The translations under genes were made by a program, and so were the position numbers. Source: Odontocerum albicorne (lineage: Eukaryota; Arthropoda; Insecta; Trichoptera; Odontoceridae). From it: 64,000 nucleotides of DNA. Positions 33,104 through 44,515 of the stretch are shown here, piece after piece (the stretch's first letter is position 1; each line of letters opens with the position of its first letter). Location: the NCBI GenBank assembly GCA_949825065.1, contig OX463845.1:24034728-24098727 (forward strand). Reading direction: 5' to 3'. A model generated the notes under the pieces. That model saw nothing but the letters and a program-made list of their open reading frames with translations, did no database searches and was not told the origin of the DNA.

Positions 33104-33944
33104 AAGTTCAAGCCACCTTTCTCAGACCTGAAACATGAACTTATTTGTATCTGGTATTGGTAGCGTTTGTGTTTTAGCTACGCAACCTGCCTAACGGTAT
33201 TTGCATTTTTGATATAGGTTATTGTATTTAGGAATACGTAATGCAATGATCTAAAATGAGCGGGGTATCATGAATTGATAATGTATTGCCTGTGTAATGA
33301 GGGTTCCTTGTTTATTCCTCCAATCCTTACGCGGTTGAGGTCCGTATTTGATGTTTCCTTTGTGCTTTTGAATGTGACTTATACTACAAAATACTGTTAG
33401 AACCTGATAACATTTATTATGTACAACTTAATCCTATACATATGGTCAGTTGTCGAACCTTTTTCTTGCGTCCTTTTAAGAAACTTTCTTTAGCAAGTTT
33501 AGTAATATTATTAGGGAAATTGAATTTCTTTCTTTTGACTTTTTCTTTACTTTGTTTTTTCAGAATTAGTTTCCGTTTCTAATTTGTGAAACGTTTTTAT
33601 TTATGCTCTGCTGAAAATAACAGCGAAAATTCGGCGATATTTTTTTATAAAAAAGAAAATTGGTAAGAGTTAATGGTATTAAAATATTACACTATGGTTT
33701 ATAACTTAAAATTTACATTTTATTTTTTATTGGTTTCAATATAACGAGGATATCTTACATATTTATAATATTTGATAAATACTTCCTGTATATCGACATA
33801 AGAATTTATTGAAAGAAGCGAATAAACTTAGTTACGATTAAAAATTACAAAGTGAAAACCAGTTCAGTATCCCTTCTTAGTATCCATCAGGACCATCAGT
33901 ATCCATTATTCCATCGGAATCAATTAAATGTTGCTTATTCATTT
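33104..33944. other. No recognised gene
   Basis: AT-rich with no motif. Positions 33300-33350 are slightly GC-richer without a frame. Confidence 0.4.
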
Positions 33945-34040
33945 AGACACTTTATTGTAAAGTATACAACTTGTTAGTCTATTGTCATATTGCAATTTTC
34001 TACAACCAACCAGGCGAAAGGTTACAACGTGTTGTTTTTT
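33945..34040 (-). mobile_element. SINE-A tail fragment
   Basis: Contains 'gtatacaacttgttagtcta', 'ccaaccaggcgaaagg', the complement of the tail half. It is followed after 40 bp by a second, similar fragment. Confidence 0.65.
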
Positions 34041-34077
34041 CTAATTTTGAACAAAGCTAAAAAGAGTGAGAATGTTG

Positions 34078-34170
34078 TATTACACTTTTGCTGAATGCAT
34101 TACAAACTAGCGGGCTTATTGGCATGTGGTATTTTTTTTCCAACCAACAAGTCTTACGGCAACCAGTAAC
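34078..34170 (-). mobile_element. SINE-A tail fragment
   Basis: Contains tattacacttttgctgaatg, 'gcgggcttattggcatgtgg' and ccaaccaacaagt. It is a separate copy from 33945-34040 because the same block is repeated. Confidence 0.75.
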
Positions 34171-34961
34171 GGTTTCCAGACTCTGACGCTAGAATGCTTT
34201 TGATCAGCTCTTTTAAAATTTAAAAACCAAACGATCGTGAGGTCATAATACATTACGATATAGCGCTCCACAAGTTATATTCTTGATGTTGTAATCAAAC
34301 CAGGTTTGCATTAATGCTCACCAAGCACATTAACAACACATTTATATTTTTTGTCGGGGAAATCCGAATAATTCTGGTTTGTGCATCTACATTTTCATTT
34401 ATTTTTCGTTGCATAAATAATTCACACAACTTATTTCTATTTACAAGTTATCAAATCCCGTGAAACATTTCAAATAGGAGAATGGTTGAATTTATTTTAT
34501 TATATTTCAATGGTTGAATGAGTTATTTTGGTACAAAATATTATAAAACAACAACAAATAAAATTTAACGTTGACATGTAAACAGTATTATACAATAGAT
34601 ACAAAAATAATACAGAACAAACCCAACTTAATTTAATAAATTCATCAAAACCTTATTCAACAAATTCATCCCGATAATAACACATTTTCACTTTACTCCT
34701 GTAAAAAGTCAGTGACATGAAAATCCATACAATGCCCGGCATATTGACTGCCCAATTTGTACAGTCTTTAATATGCATGAGTTATACAAAAAAAATGTTG
34801 CAACCATTTCTCTATGGAACAAAACATTTTGCCAGGTAGGCCTACAAATAGTTTGATTTATATCTACTAGTATCCTGCGAACGAATCTTTTGTTTGGAAT
34901 CTATAATAAATGACTGCGTCATATATTATTAGAGTGTGCATTTCACGGGCTAAGCGATAGG
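34171..34961. other. No recognised gene
   Basis: AT-rich sequence. A run of A-rich imperfect repeats (acaacaacaaataaaattta) is at about 34548-34567. Confidence 0.4.
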
Positions 34962-35165
34962 ATGTATGTCACATCCCGAGTCACAGTACCGGTTTCCCAG
35001 GCTGGCAGGAAGTTTCCGCTCCAACCCTTAACAATCGAATCATGCGGATCTCTGCGCACTGGGATGGATCACGTGGCCAGCGGTTTTCCTGTTTCACACG
35101 CGGAACGGTTTCCCGTGTGTGAAAATCAAACTGTTACCTTTTCGATCATCATTTTGAATATATAA
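34962..35165 (+). other. GC-rich patch with a 67-codon frame
   Basis: The frame MYVTSRVTVPVSQAGRKFPL is open through a GC-richer block. A 15-bp imperfect inverted repeat (tttcacacgcggaa and its partner ttcccgtgtgtgaaa) is at about 35093-35125. The minus strand also reads open (GWSGNFLPAWETGTVTRDVT). Neither is recognised as a protein family. Confidence 0.3.
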
Positions 35166-35469
35166 ACACTATAAAGTTTCTGGAACCCCGGAATTTTATG
35201 GACTAATGTATAATCTAATCTTCAGTGACATCCTCATGCTGGATGTTATAATAGTTAATAATATTGTAGAGAAGTGAACTTATGGTTTCGCAAAAAAATT
35301 AAGCTTAACGGAATATATGTATCGAAGACGATGTGGGCCGATGCGAGTGTCAGAGCGCCCTTGATGAGAGTCTGGTCTGAATAACATTTGAGTAGAAAAT
35401 CTTTCAATATTTTCGTACCCTATATGTCTTAGTCAATGTTAAGAAATGAAATAAAATTAAATATTTATT

Positions 35470-35765
35470 ATGACCTTCGTAGCCTAGGTGGTAAGATGCT
35501 TCGATTTCTCTGGTTTCGGTTTCGATTCCCGATGGTACACAAAAAAGGGTCCCAGTCTGATAAAATAGTTCGTTCGATAACAACACTCGCATGCACTGAG
35601 TAAGTGTGCCAGTGTTGTCGTCTATTTACGTGCGTCAATATTACCAACACGAACATTGATGAACCGCGAGTACCATGCCTACTCCAGTGGCTTTAAACCC
35701 GAAGGGGATTTTATTACTGGGGCCGCAGACAAAATTGAATTCCGGCAACGTTCTTCGATATATCC
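35470..35765 (+). mobile_element. SINE-D copy with head
   Basis: Head gaccttcgtagcctaggtgg, 'taagatgcttcgattt', B-box-like 'gtttcgattccc', then body 'cccagtctgataaaatagttcg', 'tttacgtgcgtcaatattacc', 'gatgaaccgcgagt'. It shares the head style of SINE-A and the body of SINE-D. Both minus frames here (35404-35656) are shadows. Confidence 0.8.
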
Positions 35766-35807
35766 GAATCACAATATTTCAGATACTATATGAACGAAAA
35801 ATATAGG

Positions 35808-35853
35808 ATTTGTTTTTTTTTTTCTACAATACTTTTTTTTTTTTTTTTTAATA
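35808..35853. repeat. Poly(T) tracts
   Basis: Two T runs (13 and 18 bases) are separated by ctacaatac. They could mark the A-tail of a minus-strand retroposon, but no element body was recognised to the left of the run. Confidence 0.7.
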
Positions 35854-37271
35854 TTTTAATTTGAATTTCTATTTGACAATTTAGCCCACGTCACATGTGG
35901 TGTAATATTAAGTTCATGACGGTAAAATTTTGAGTGAAAAAAAAACTAGTTTTCTTCCGAATCAACTCTGAGATTTAAAAAAAAAGAATGTGTCTAAATA
36001 TTTATCAACATCTAGATTTTTCCCTTTTCTTAAGACAAATTGTTTATAGGTTAGCGTAAACAAAAATACACAAAGGAAAATAAGTAAAGTATATTTTCGG
36101 ACGATTTAGTTTAATAGCGAGCCAAATCCACCTTTTAACTTTTTATATCACTTATCCCCTTCTTACCTGACCGTGGATGGTTGCCATTTTATACGCTCTC
36201 CTCTCAATTTCCTTAGAAATAGGATGTCAGCATTGCCACTATCTTTTTCGATGTGAAAATCTCTTTGAATAACAAAATGAGCTACCATTTTTTTCACGTT
36301 GGTAACACTTTTTCCATCGTACGTGATACCCTCCATGCCGCGTAAAAAAATCTTACCATCGTTATTTTTATAATATCCTTAACTCGGGAAAGTTATACAT
36401 TTGAGTTTTTTTATATTAAAATATTTTGTTGTTTCTTCTAAGAATTTGTTAAAGGCGTTTATTCTTTTCACGTGGTTTGTTGTCGTGTTTCTTTTAGAAG
36501 TTTTTCAGATCTTTTTTCCTCGAGAATTATTGTCTTCGTGCAATATTTTCTTATCGCTTTTATTAGTTATTCGTGTCAAAAATACATACGACATTTTAGT
36601 TGGAATCGAAAAGAAATAGGATAACCCATTGAATAAAATTTATATAAAACATAAAAAAAATTACCTATCGTTTTTTATAAATACACAAAATATTGCTTTG
36701 TTTTATTACAAATATCTCTACAGTAACGCAAAGTTTATTAAAGAGCAACAAAATATCAGCATTCAAGTACGTAAAAACCTTCTGAGATGACCCTTTGGGA
36801 ATCAAAATCGTGATGGTAGAATTCTTATCTATTAAAAAAACGAACGCTGAAAACCTTTTAGAAAAAAGTGTTTCTCGTAACGAAAATTTAGATTTATTGA
36901 GCAAATATTTTGTCAAAATATATGTAAGTAAATAAATTATAAAGCTTAAATATCTTTAAAAACATAACATCGTGTGGTATTTTTCGACATGGGTTTGAGC
37001 TTAAGGCCCGAATTCGTAATCCGAATTAAACACTAAACACTAGTAATCTAAGTATTTTTTGCTGAAGAAATTAATATCAAAACTTAAATTTTGTACCGAT
37101 TTGTCATAGTTTCCTTAAATAACAGTCATGTGCTTACATTTACATTAACTTGGAAGTTTATGTTGTCCGACTCTGCAAAAAATACGAAATTTTAAGGTTA
37201 AAAATTAGGATTAGAATTTAGGCCGGACTATGAACTCGGGTATCACAATTGTTCAAAACGATTAAAAAATA
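35854..37271. other. No recognised gene
   Basis: Frames at 36401-36619 (+) and 36665-36916 (-) have no motif. The sequence is AT-rich with no repeat match. Confidence 0.4.
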
Positions 37272-37478
37272 ATAATAATTAGTTAATTAGGCATTCTATC
37301 TTATAAAGAAGGGGGTTTGTGCCAATCACAGTTTAAAGGAAAGGAAAAAGTGGAAAAATATTTGGAAAACGGCTATAGTATGAAATATTTAAGGAGTATT
37401 GAACAATAACATAAGAAATGTTACTGTAAATTAGTGGAGAATTAAGTACGAATTGAACGGGCGGGAGACATTTATGCT
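37272..37478. repeat. Repeat X, uninterrupted copy
   Basis: It matches the split copy at 29935-30556 in the same order and orientation at roughly 70 percent identity by eye. It shows the state of the repeat without the LINE insertion. Confidence 0.7.
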
Positions 37479-37519
37479 TTAAGTTAAAAATAAAAGTACA
37501 TTTATACCGTAAATATCAT

Positions 37520-37640
37520 ATGAGGTGCGTATAGGACACTCCAAGAAAACGTGGTCCATGGTTTCCTCTCCTATCTCTCACGCGCATTTCTTTTGTGGAA
37601 TTAAGGCTTGATGGGATTTTTAACCAACTCCATTTTTTAA
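37520..37640 (-). mobile_element. LINE RNase-H-side fragment
   Basis: The minus strand reads EIGEETMDHVFLECPIRTSY. 'EET..H.l..CP' is the zinc-knuckle-like ending downstream of the RNase H domain in R1/I-type LINEs. Only this short piece is recognisable. It is a different LINE class from the 'RWFGHV' fragments. Confidence 0.6.
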
Positions 37641-38278
37641 TAATAATTTACCTATTTTATCACCGTATGTTCTATTCAATATCATGTAAGACATTTTGAA
37701 CCCAGTTAACATGATATCAGATGTTTAATCTTCTAAAAATAATGGATAATAAAATGGTTTGAGTTCAGCGAAGAGATTGTCATTATGTCTTCCTCTGGTC
37801 TTTGCAACTTTTCAATTTATTTTTACCGTCCCCATTTCCTGTGACGTTATCAAGGCTCTTCGCCGTCCATATCTTGTCATTTCTACCTTTTTTATTGTTG
37901 AAAAAGTACCCGGTTTCAATTTACTTACCAAAATATAGCCTTTTTTATTTCTCAAAAGTTTTGTGAAATTAACGGATGTTTTTTTTATTCAAAAAGTTTC
38001 GCCAGTATAATTTTTTGCCCATCGAGTTTAGGGTTGGTCCGATAAATCACGTTTTTTTTATTATTTTTGTAAGCCTTAACTCGACTATTTTCATGTTATT
38101 TTAAAATTATTTCCTGACGGCCGAAATTAAAATCGTGTTTTTGATCGTTAGTATTGAAAAGGTGATCTTAATTAAATGCTACAAAAAGCAAATTTAAGTT
38201 TAACATTATTTTGACAATATATTTTTCTTTTCTTTTCAATGCACAAGTATTTCAACTAAAAAATAGTATTTTATTTAG
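37641..38278. other. No recognised gene
   Basis: AT-rich, with an eroded continuation of the LINE at its left side possible. Nothing specific was seen. Confidence 0.4.
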
Positions 38279-38376
38279 TCGGCAGCCGTGGTCTAACGGT
38301 TAGCATTCACGCTAAGTAAGCGGGCGCCCCAGGTTCGTTTCCTGGCGAAAGTTTTACTCTTATTTGACATCTGAAT
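38279..38376 (+). mobile_element. SINE-C copy
   Basis: gtcggcagccgtggtctaac, 'ggttagcattcacgctaa', gcgccccaggttcgtttcct, then 'ttactcttatttgacatctgaa'. The A-box-like and B-box-like motifs are intact (gtggtctaacgg, ggttcgtttcc). It could be misread as a tRNA, but no closing acceptor stem is present. The second copy is at 5168-5279 on the other strand. Confidence 0.72.
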
Positions 38377-39264
38377 TAATATTTTTCTCTAGCTTATACG
38401 TGTATGCTAATTGTCACAAAACCTCCTGGCGCTATTAAGAAAAAGAAATAGTCTTATTTAAACTCAAAACGAAAGGCTGCATAATATAAAATCTGCTGAT
38501 CGTCTTGGAACTTTTAATCTTCCTGACTTTGGAACTTTGGGTATGATGCGTGGTGCTGTTACACTTCAGCATACAATAATGTATGCTGGAGTATAATATC
38601 ATGAACACACATCAATACACGTATAGATATCTTCCATTATCAGGATGACTCAATCAGGGGACAGCTTATATTTTAACAAAACAGTATTATAAAGGTAATT
38701 AATGTGCTCATGATAAACTCTCCCTTATTCTGTTTTACACGACAGCTAAGAATAGTGATTTATCAGCTTCATATTATATTCTTCTTACGTTTATCTATTT
38801 ATTCTTCACGAACGAAGTCTCGACCTTGATAAAAAAGCGTGTTCATTTTTTAGAACCTGAAAATCGCTCCATTTGTTTCGGCTACTTTTTCTTAAGTTTC
38901 GTTCACCGAGTGTTTACCATCTGTCATGTTGGAGAGAGTATCTATGTCTTTTGTATCGCCTCTTTAGATCGATTTATCAGAGTGAAGTATGTAGATATAA
39001 GATATATTATTCTTTATGATCGTCTCTTGTGTTCCCAAATCACTTAATAATGTGGATACTTACCCTCGAGAAACTGAAATACTGTGGGCGTTTTATTCTT
39101 CAGGTTTTTGTATATTCTATTAGAATTCTTTGAAATAACTTGGGTGTATTCTCTATTTTCTACAAATAATGATGTTCTTTTTTAAATGCAATTCCTTCAG
39201 TTTTCGTTTTTAAAGGTAGTTTTAAAAAATATTTTTAAGCTATTCTATGAATTAATAATATTGA
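38377..39264. other. No recognised gene
   Basis: A small hairpin (acttcagcatac, loop aataat, complement with one mismatch) is at 38563-38592. The frame at 38826-39047 has no motif. Confidence 0.45.
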
Positions 39265-39973
39265 TACACGTAACATACTCGTATATGGATTGAGACTGAG
39301 CAGAAAGACAACAGAGTATCTGTACCTACCATTCGAGAACACAAATTCTGTTACTCCCGTAATGCAAATGGATGGAGAAACATTACCAAATTGTGACTAT
39401 CTTGGGTCTAACATTACCAAATTGTGAATTATCTTGGGTCACTCATCCATAGCGATGGAGGATGTGCAGCAGATGTAACACATATAATTAGTGTGGGATG
39501 GATGAAGTTTAGATCAATGGCGGGAGTTCTATGTGATCCGAAAATGCCAGTAAAGTTAAAAGGAAAAGTATACCAAACGATTGCCAGACCCGCACTCCTC
39601 TATGGCTCCGAATGCTGGACGATGTATAACTCTTACTCTAGGCAATCTAGGCAACTAGAAACTGCTGAAATGCGCATGCTAAGATGATCAGCTGGTGTGT
39701 CCCTAAGAGACAAAATAAAAAACTCACGCATTCGTGGAAGCCTAGGTGTTACAGACATCAACAGTAAGATGGAGGAGAGGCGATTGATATGGTATGGGCA
39801 CGTTGGACGCAGGGCACCCGATCACAACAACCAGAGGAAAACCAAAGAATTCATGGGTGGTGCAAAAAGATAACCTGATGCAGAGGCATGGCCTGGGGGA
39901 CGTAGTCCGGGACAGAAGAGCATACAACCTGAGGACGAGGAGAGCTGACCCCAATAGTCTTCGCAGACAGTGA
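39265..39973 (+). pseudogene. LINE reverse-transcriptase tail, largest fragment in this part
   Basis: The frame from 39424 gives NYLGSLIHSDGGCAADVTHI (the 'YLGs.i..DG' motif), then KLKGKVYQTIARPALLYGSE, CWTM, and LETAEMRMLR. A TGA follows where Trp is expected (39686), then SAGVSLRDKIKNSRIRGSLG and RRLIWYGHVGRR. After a frameshift near 39840 the end is KDNLMQRHGLGDVVRDRRAY, then 'RRADPNSLRRQ', and stop 39971-39973. Upstream (39265-39420) GLRLSRKTTEYL is the preceding segment. A 31-bp direct duplication at 39381-39441 breaks the frame. The polymerase core is missing. Confidence 0.9.
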
Positions 39974-40579
39974 GTTGGGATGGAGCCAGAGAGAAGAAGT
40001 AACATATATTGTACACATTGAAGAGTGTTGATAGACGTGTTGTAACTTGTGGTTTTCCAACACCTGTTGTCAAGTGTAAGTTAATGTTTTAAATATATTA
40101 TTCAGACACACATCGGAAGATTTACAAAGGTATCTTTGTAATTCGTCTTTCTTTGGATTGTTTTTGGTGGTTGTCTTACCAAATTTGTTTTTCTAAACAT
40201 ACACGTTGCATATGCGGGGGGAGGTGCCCAATCTAATGGCCCCAGCCGCCACCTTCTTGTCCATACATTTAACGTGTTTTATTTATTGTAAGTGTTTTTA
40301 ATATTTCGTTAACAGTGAATTTGATTCCCTAATTAGAGCACCCTTGAGGACAGTATTCCCTCTAAATGGCGCTATATAATTTGAATTTCATTATTGTATT
40401 AGGATCTTCAGAATGGTGACCATTCTGACGATATTTTTGGAGCAAAACAGGTAAAGTAAAACTAAATAAACATTTTTTTACATCCGTGTATTATGGAGTT
40501 CCATTAGGAATAGTTTCCTAGTCGAGAAACTTTCAATAATTTAATACCAAACCTTTTCATGATAGTTATATCGTAAAAT

Positions 40580-40770
40580 AATCTATTTGACTTGTTTATA
40601 TTGACTATACTATATGAAAGTCTTAATAATCTTATTTATATTGACTATAATCTGCATGTACTTCTGAATCTTTCATTGTCTTGGTTTATTATACAAGCAT
40701 TGTCACATTTATGGTTTATTATACGACAAGCAAAAGTGCTACTGGCATTGTCACATTTATGCAACATCCT
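40580..40770. repeat. Short local direct duplications
   Basis: tttatattgactata occurs at about 40595 and 40636 (41 bp apart), ggtttattatac at about 40682 and 40713, and gcattgtcacatttatg at about 40697 and 40745. The plus frame 40592-40894 runs through these and is unlikely to be a gene. Confidence 0.7.
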
Positions 40771-40889
40771 AAACAGCCCCGCCGCCCCTCAATATCTTGT
40801 TGAAAATATTCAGTTTTTCTCCAATCATGAACTTGGCAGCTTTGTTCAAACAGAGATTGCCTTTTGGCATTTCCAGTTCATCGCTCTTT

Positions 40890-41000
40890 CATAGCGTGAT
40901 CCTGTTCTATCCATGCCGTTAGATACGTTACCGAAAGACTCACATTTGATGGCTTGCTATAAACAGCGATTTGAAAAATATTATCTCTCTTCAGTTACCC
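40890..41000 (+). mobile_element. LINE C-terminus-like fragment
   Basis: One frame reads LSMPLDTLPKDSHLMACYKQ followed by RFEKYYLSS, similar to the 'WN.LP..ir....F...l..yl' endings of Jockey/R1-type proteins. The block 'aaacagcgattt', 'aatattatctctcttcagt' recurs at 44085-44125. Confidence 0.45.
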
Positions 41001-41639
41001 TATGTGTTAGATCCTATTTTCTTGTCGTTTTCCGGTTTTTGGCATTTGCTAATATTTTATTTTACTATTTTTTTATATTTGTTTTTTAACGCTTGAAGTA
41101 CTCGTATATTTAAGTATTTTTTTTAAATAACGTATCTTTACACCCAACAATTGGCACTAATATGCGTAACTTTTATCTGGTTGGTTCGAAGATATCGCCT
41201 TATTGCAATACATTTTCAATTTTTCATATTTACAATAAAGTGTCTAAATAAATAAACATGTGTCAATTTATCCTTAATTATGAATAGTTTCAATTATCTT
41301 CAAATTCATGGTAGCTTCTCTGAATAAACCTGGAAGCTGGATGAAAAATCTTCGACATCACATTCTCTACAAGTTTCGATATTCCTCTATGTGTGCTTAA
41401 TTTACGAACTGGAATTGACAGGCCGACTGTCTGGTGCAAACATTTCCGTTCAAACGGTTCACAACAAAATAAAATCAATTCATGTATAGTAGATTGCGCA
41501 TTCCTTAGGATTGTCAATAACACAGTTTGTGCATAAGAAGTTTTGCGCTATCTGAATTTCACAATTTAAATAATTGTTTACTTCGAAATAATTTCATTTA
41601 TTCATCCTTTTTAATTTTTGTCTTTCATATCCCTTTACG
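41001..41639. other. No recognised gene
   Basis: AT-rich. The minus frame 41290-41523 has no motif. Confidence 0.4.
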
Positions 41640-41730
41640 GCTATAAGCGGTGTACCCCAAGGATCGCACCTAGGATCAATATTATTTCTCTTATTCGTTA
41701 ATGATATGCTCGTAGTTGACACACTTAGTG
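41640..41730 (+). mobile_element. LINE reverse-transcriptase core fragment
   Basis: The frame ISGVPQGSHLGSILFLLFVN followed by DML is the 'G(V/I)PQGS.LGP.LF.lfiND' motif B region of non-LTR reverse transcriptases, about 25 codons. The YADD box that should follow is lost. It belongs to the Jockey/R1-like side, as does 49343-50081. Confidence 0.85.
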
Positions 41731-41744
41731 ATGTAGAGATTTAA

Positions 41745-42029
41745 AAAAAAAAATGGTGATGAAAAATGTTTGAAGAGGATCTTCATGAATAATATGGTTT
41801 GAGCGGTCCTCATCGAAGTGCACTGGTCGTCCGGAACGCTCCATGTCTTTCAGGTCGAAATTACCGTCTTTGAAATGCAAAAACCATCGACGAGCAGTCC
41901 TTTAATTCATAGCATTTTCACCGTACACTTCGTAAATATCGCGAGCAGCTTTGGCAGCTTTTTACTTCGATTGAACGCGAACAGAAGGAGGTGTCGAAAA
42001 TACTCACTTTCGTCTACATGACATTCCAT
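41745..42029 (-). pseudogene. Mariner transposase N-terminal fragment
   Basis: From 42029 the minus strand reads MECHVDESEYFRHLLLFAFN, then KAAKAARDIYEVYGENAMN, a stop, then RTARRWFLHFKDGNFDLKDM and ERSGRPVHFDEDRS, NHIIHEDPLQTFF. This is the first helix-turn-helix plus 'GNFDLKD..RSGRP' linker of mellifera-like mariners. There is one frameshift and one stop, and the catalytic domain is absent. The plus frame 41818-42021 is a shadow. The gap at 42105 begins 75 bp past its start. Confidence 0.85.
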
Positions 42030-42104
42030 TTTGAAGGCTTGTAATCAAATAAAATAATATATGTAACGTAAAAGCAAACAAAATATCTTATAGAGCAGAA
42101 AATT

Positions 42105-42304
42105 NNNNNNNNNNNNNNNNNNNNNNNNNNNNNNNNNNNNNNNNNNNNNNNNNNNNNNNNNNNNNNNNNNNNNNNNNNNNNNNNNNNNNNNNNNNNNNNN
42201 NNNNNNNNNNNNNNNNNNNNNNNNNNNNNNNNNNNNNNNNNNNNNNNNNNNNNNNNNNNNNNNNNNNNNNNNNNNNNNNNNNNNNNNNNNNNNNNNNNNN
42301 NNNN
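42105..42304. other. Assembly gap (200 N)
   Basis: Exactly 200 undetermined bases, a customary fixed-size scaffold gap, so the true distance is unknown. Frames called across it are artefacts. Confidence 0.99.
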
Positions 42305-43087
42305 AAAAAGAAAAACAATTTTTTTTCCAATCCTTATATCCCAAAATAAGTCGAAAAACATTTAATCGCAATCACTAGAAAAAGCCTTCAAGTCAATTTA
42401 TCGAATAATTATAGTAAAAAAGTCTCCAATACTAGAAATAAATACACTCACACATGTTGGCGTTATTTTAAGTACGAAGTAATTAAAATTTTCTCCTCAC
42501 TCCAGTAAAGGAATTAAATGTTCTCGTAGCGAAATAATTTAAACTGGTTTTTAATCTCAGTAAATAATAAACTTGAAAATTGGTTTTCATTTAGGCGAAA
42601 ACATATACTGAGAGGGGAAATTAACATTGATCAAATTTTTGTAATATTCAATTTTACATTATCACTTTTCTTCTATTATTAAATTCTTAGTTTACTGCTT
42701 GTTTTCGAAATATTAGTATCGAGACCCGACGATTGTGTTTTTTTATGAGGTTAACTGTGTTTATGAAATTAATTGTATTTCTTTACGGAAATAATAACAC
42801 TTTTTGATACCATTAACAGGTGTCGCAAGAACGCCAAAAGTTATTTGTTAGAAAATTACATGGGAAATATTTCCTTGTGTATTTCTTCAAAATCAGTAAA
42901 TTTTCCAAAACCAAAAAAAAACGGGTTTATTTAGGATCAATCTGTAGAAAATTCGAAGTTTTTTTTTTATGAAAACAAAGACTTGTACAAAATTTTGTTT
43001 GTCGTAATTGAAAGATATGAAACTTTGTCGCCTGCCTTCCTTAGAAAATGTTCTTAAGGTATTTATAAACGACATATGTAACAAAGA
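42305..43087. other. No recognised gene
   Basis: AT-rich. The frames at 42893-43084 (-) and 43008-43202 (+) are chance or repeat-derived. Confidence 0.4.
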
Positions 43088-43305
43088 TGACCTAGTTAGC
43101 CTATTTGGTAAGACGCCTATTTTCCAACTCAGAGGTTGTGTATTCGATTCCCGTTGGTACGTAGGTTTTTTTAAAAAGGGTCCTAGTCTTATTATTACTT
43201 AAGGCAGGTTTAAACACATTTTGGTTGGTTGGAAGAGACTGCCACATAATAATTAACCTGCCAGGTCGTTTTGTAACAATGAAAGTGTAACACAATACAA
43301 TATTG
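43088..43305 (+). mobile_element. SINE-A copy, full length
   Basis: It starts tgacctagttagcctatttg, then 'gtaagacgcctattttccaa', B box 'gtattcgattccc', cgttggtac. The body 'ttaaggcaggtttaaacaca', 'ttggttggttggaagagact' and the tail 'gccaggtcgt', 'aatgaaagtgtaacacaata' follow. It is about 215 bp, well preserved, and good for a family consensus. Confidence 0.92.
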
Positions 43306-44029
43306 CTCTGTGAAAGTTATGTTAAATGTTTGTGCTTGCAGTTCGAATCCTGAGCTACTCCATTTGGATATGAACAAATTTATTTTAGAACCTTGTATTA
43401 TAATTATAAGAACAAAGTAATTAAATAATAGAGTTGGGTCACATTTATTATTTAATTACTTTTAAGATTATCGCGCTAGTAAATCGTTTACTGCATAGAT
43501 TCTTACTAAGATAGTATATATTTTTTTTTCTTCATTTATACTATACATCACGTCTAAATTTTATCAAGTTCTTTTTAGAACTTTAAAAACGTCCTTTTAT
43601 TTTCTAGCAATTATTCAAATGGTAATTCTTTGTTTCGACCTAAGGAGTTCATTGAGTATTCAATACATTTACAAGTTCTGCCAAGTTCTTTTTAGCTTTG
43701 TATTGTGCAATAAATACGGAGTCCAACTGCCGCATTCCGTTATTTCTATCAACTAAAGCCAACACAACGGGGAATTATGGGAAGTCTCGGCTATTTACTT
43801 CGGCGAATAAATACAATTCTCAGCACCCTGTCAGTCTCCCATTAATGAGGTGTAAATAAATAGAAATATTTTCTGTATATTCATTACCCAATAAAGATGT
43901 TTATTATAATATAACAGGATTCTATACTAATACAGATAAATAGGCTTATTCAAGGTTCGTTACTTTTGCGATAATAATTATTTTGTAACCCATTTTATAA
44001 TTTTGTACAGTAATGAATATCCAGCCAGA
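43306..44029. other. No recognised gene
   Basis: A B-box-like gttcgaatcctg is at about 43341-43352 without a clear head. The rest is AT-rich with a slightly GC-richer patch at 43735-43850. Confidence 0.35.
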
Positions 44030-44130
44030 CTCTATGACCGGTTAACGATTGCCGTAACATTCTCACCCTCGTTGGCTAGCTTCAAACAGCGACCTAAAAA
44101 TATTTCATCTCTCTTCAATGAAGAAGTGTA
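44030..44130 (+). mobile_element. LINE C-terminus-like fragment
   Basis: 'ttggctagcttcaaacagcg' and 'aaaaatatttcatctctctt' match 40950-40998. One frame reads LASFKQRPKNISSLFNEEV. It is a short relic of the same LINE ending. Confidence 0.4.
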
Positions 44131-44334
44131 ACAAATTTTATAACTCCACATATTTTCTGTCCCGTGTTTGGCGATTTTTTATCAGCTTTAGTCAATTGAA
44201 CTTTTTCGGAAATAATGTTATTGTTTATGTCTATCTTAGTCAGGCAAAATTTATTTGAAATTTAAACAAAAAGCAGTAGGCGTCATGTCGTAAGGATAAA
44301 TCGTTTGATGTTTACAATATTACTGTATATAACT

Positions 44335-44515
44335 AAATCACGGTTCGCTACCGGGCGTGGACAGGCAACGGCACACGTCTAGGGCGTGCAAGAATTGTTA
44401 TTAACGAGCTCAGAGTGGTATCTGTTTTTTGTTATTTTTTATGGTACCATCGGGATTTGAATCTGAAACCCCGGGTGGAAGTCAAATATCTTACCAACTA
44501 CGCCATGGACGTATA
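44335..44515 (-). mobile_element. SINE-D copy, shortened
   Basis: The complement has head 'gtccatggcgtagttggtaa', 'gatatttgacttccaccc', B-box-like 'gattcaaatcccg' and body 'gcacgccctagacgtgtgcc', then 'gcggtagcgaaccgtga' style. It is a diverged SINE-D. The plus frame 44429-44644 is a shadow. Confidence 0.7.

Noticed and set aside
38279..38350. Possible tRNA gene
   Set aside because: A-box and B-box motifs are present, but no acceptor stem closes. A second copy with the same non-tRNA tail at 5168-5279 shows it is a SINE.
42014..42371. Frames of 80-115 codons across the N block
   Set aside because: Most of their length is undetermined sequence.
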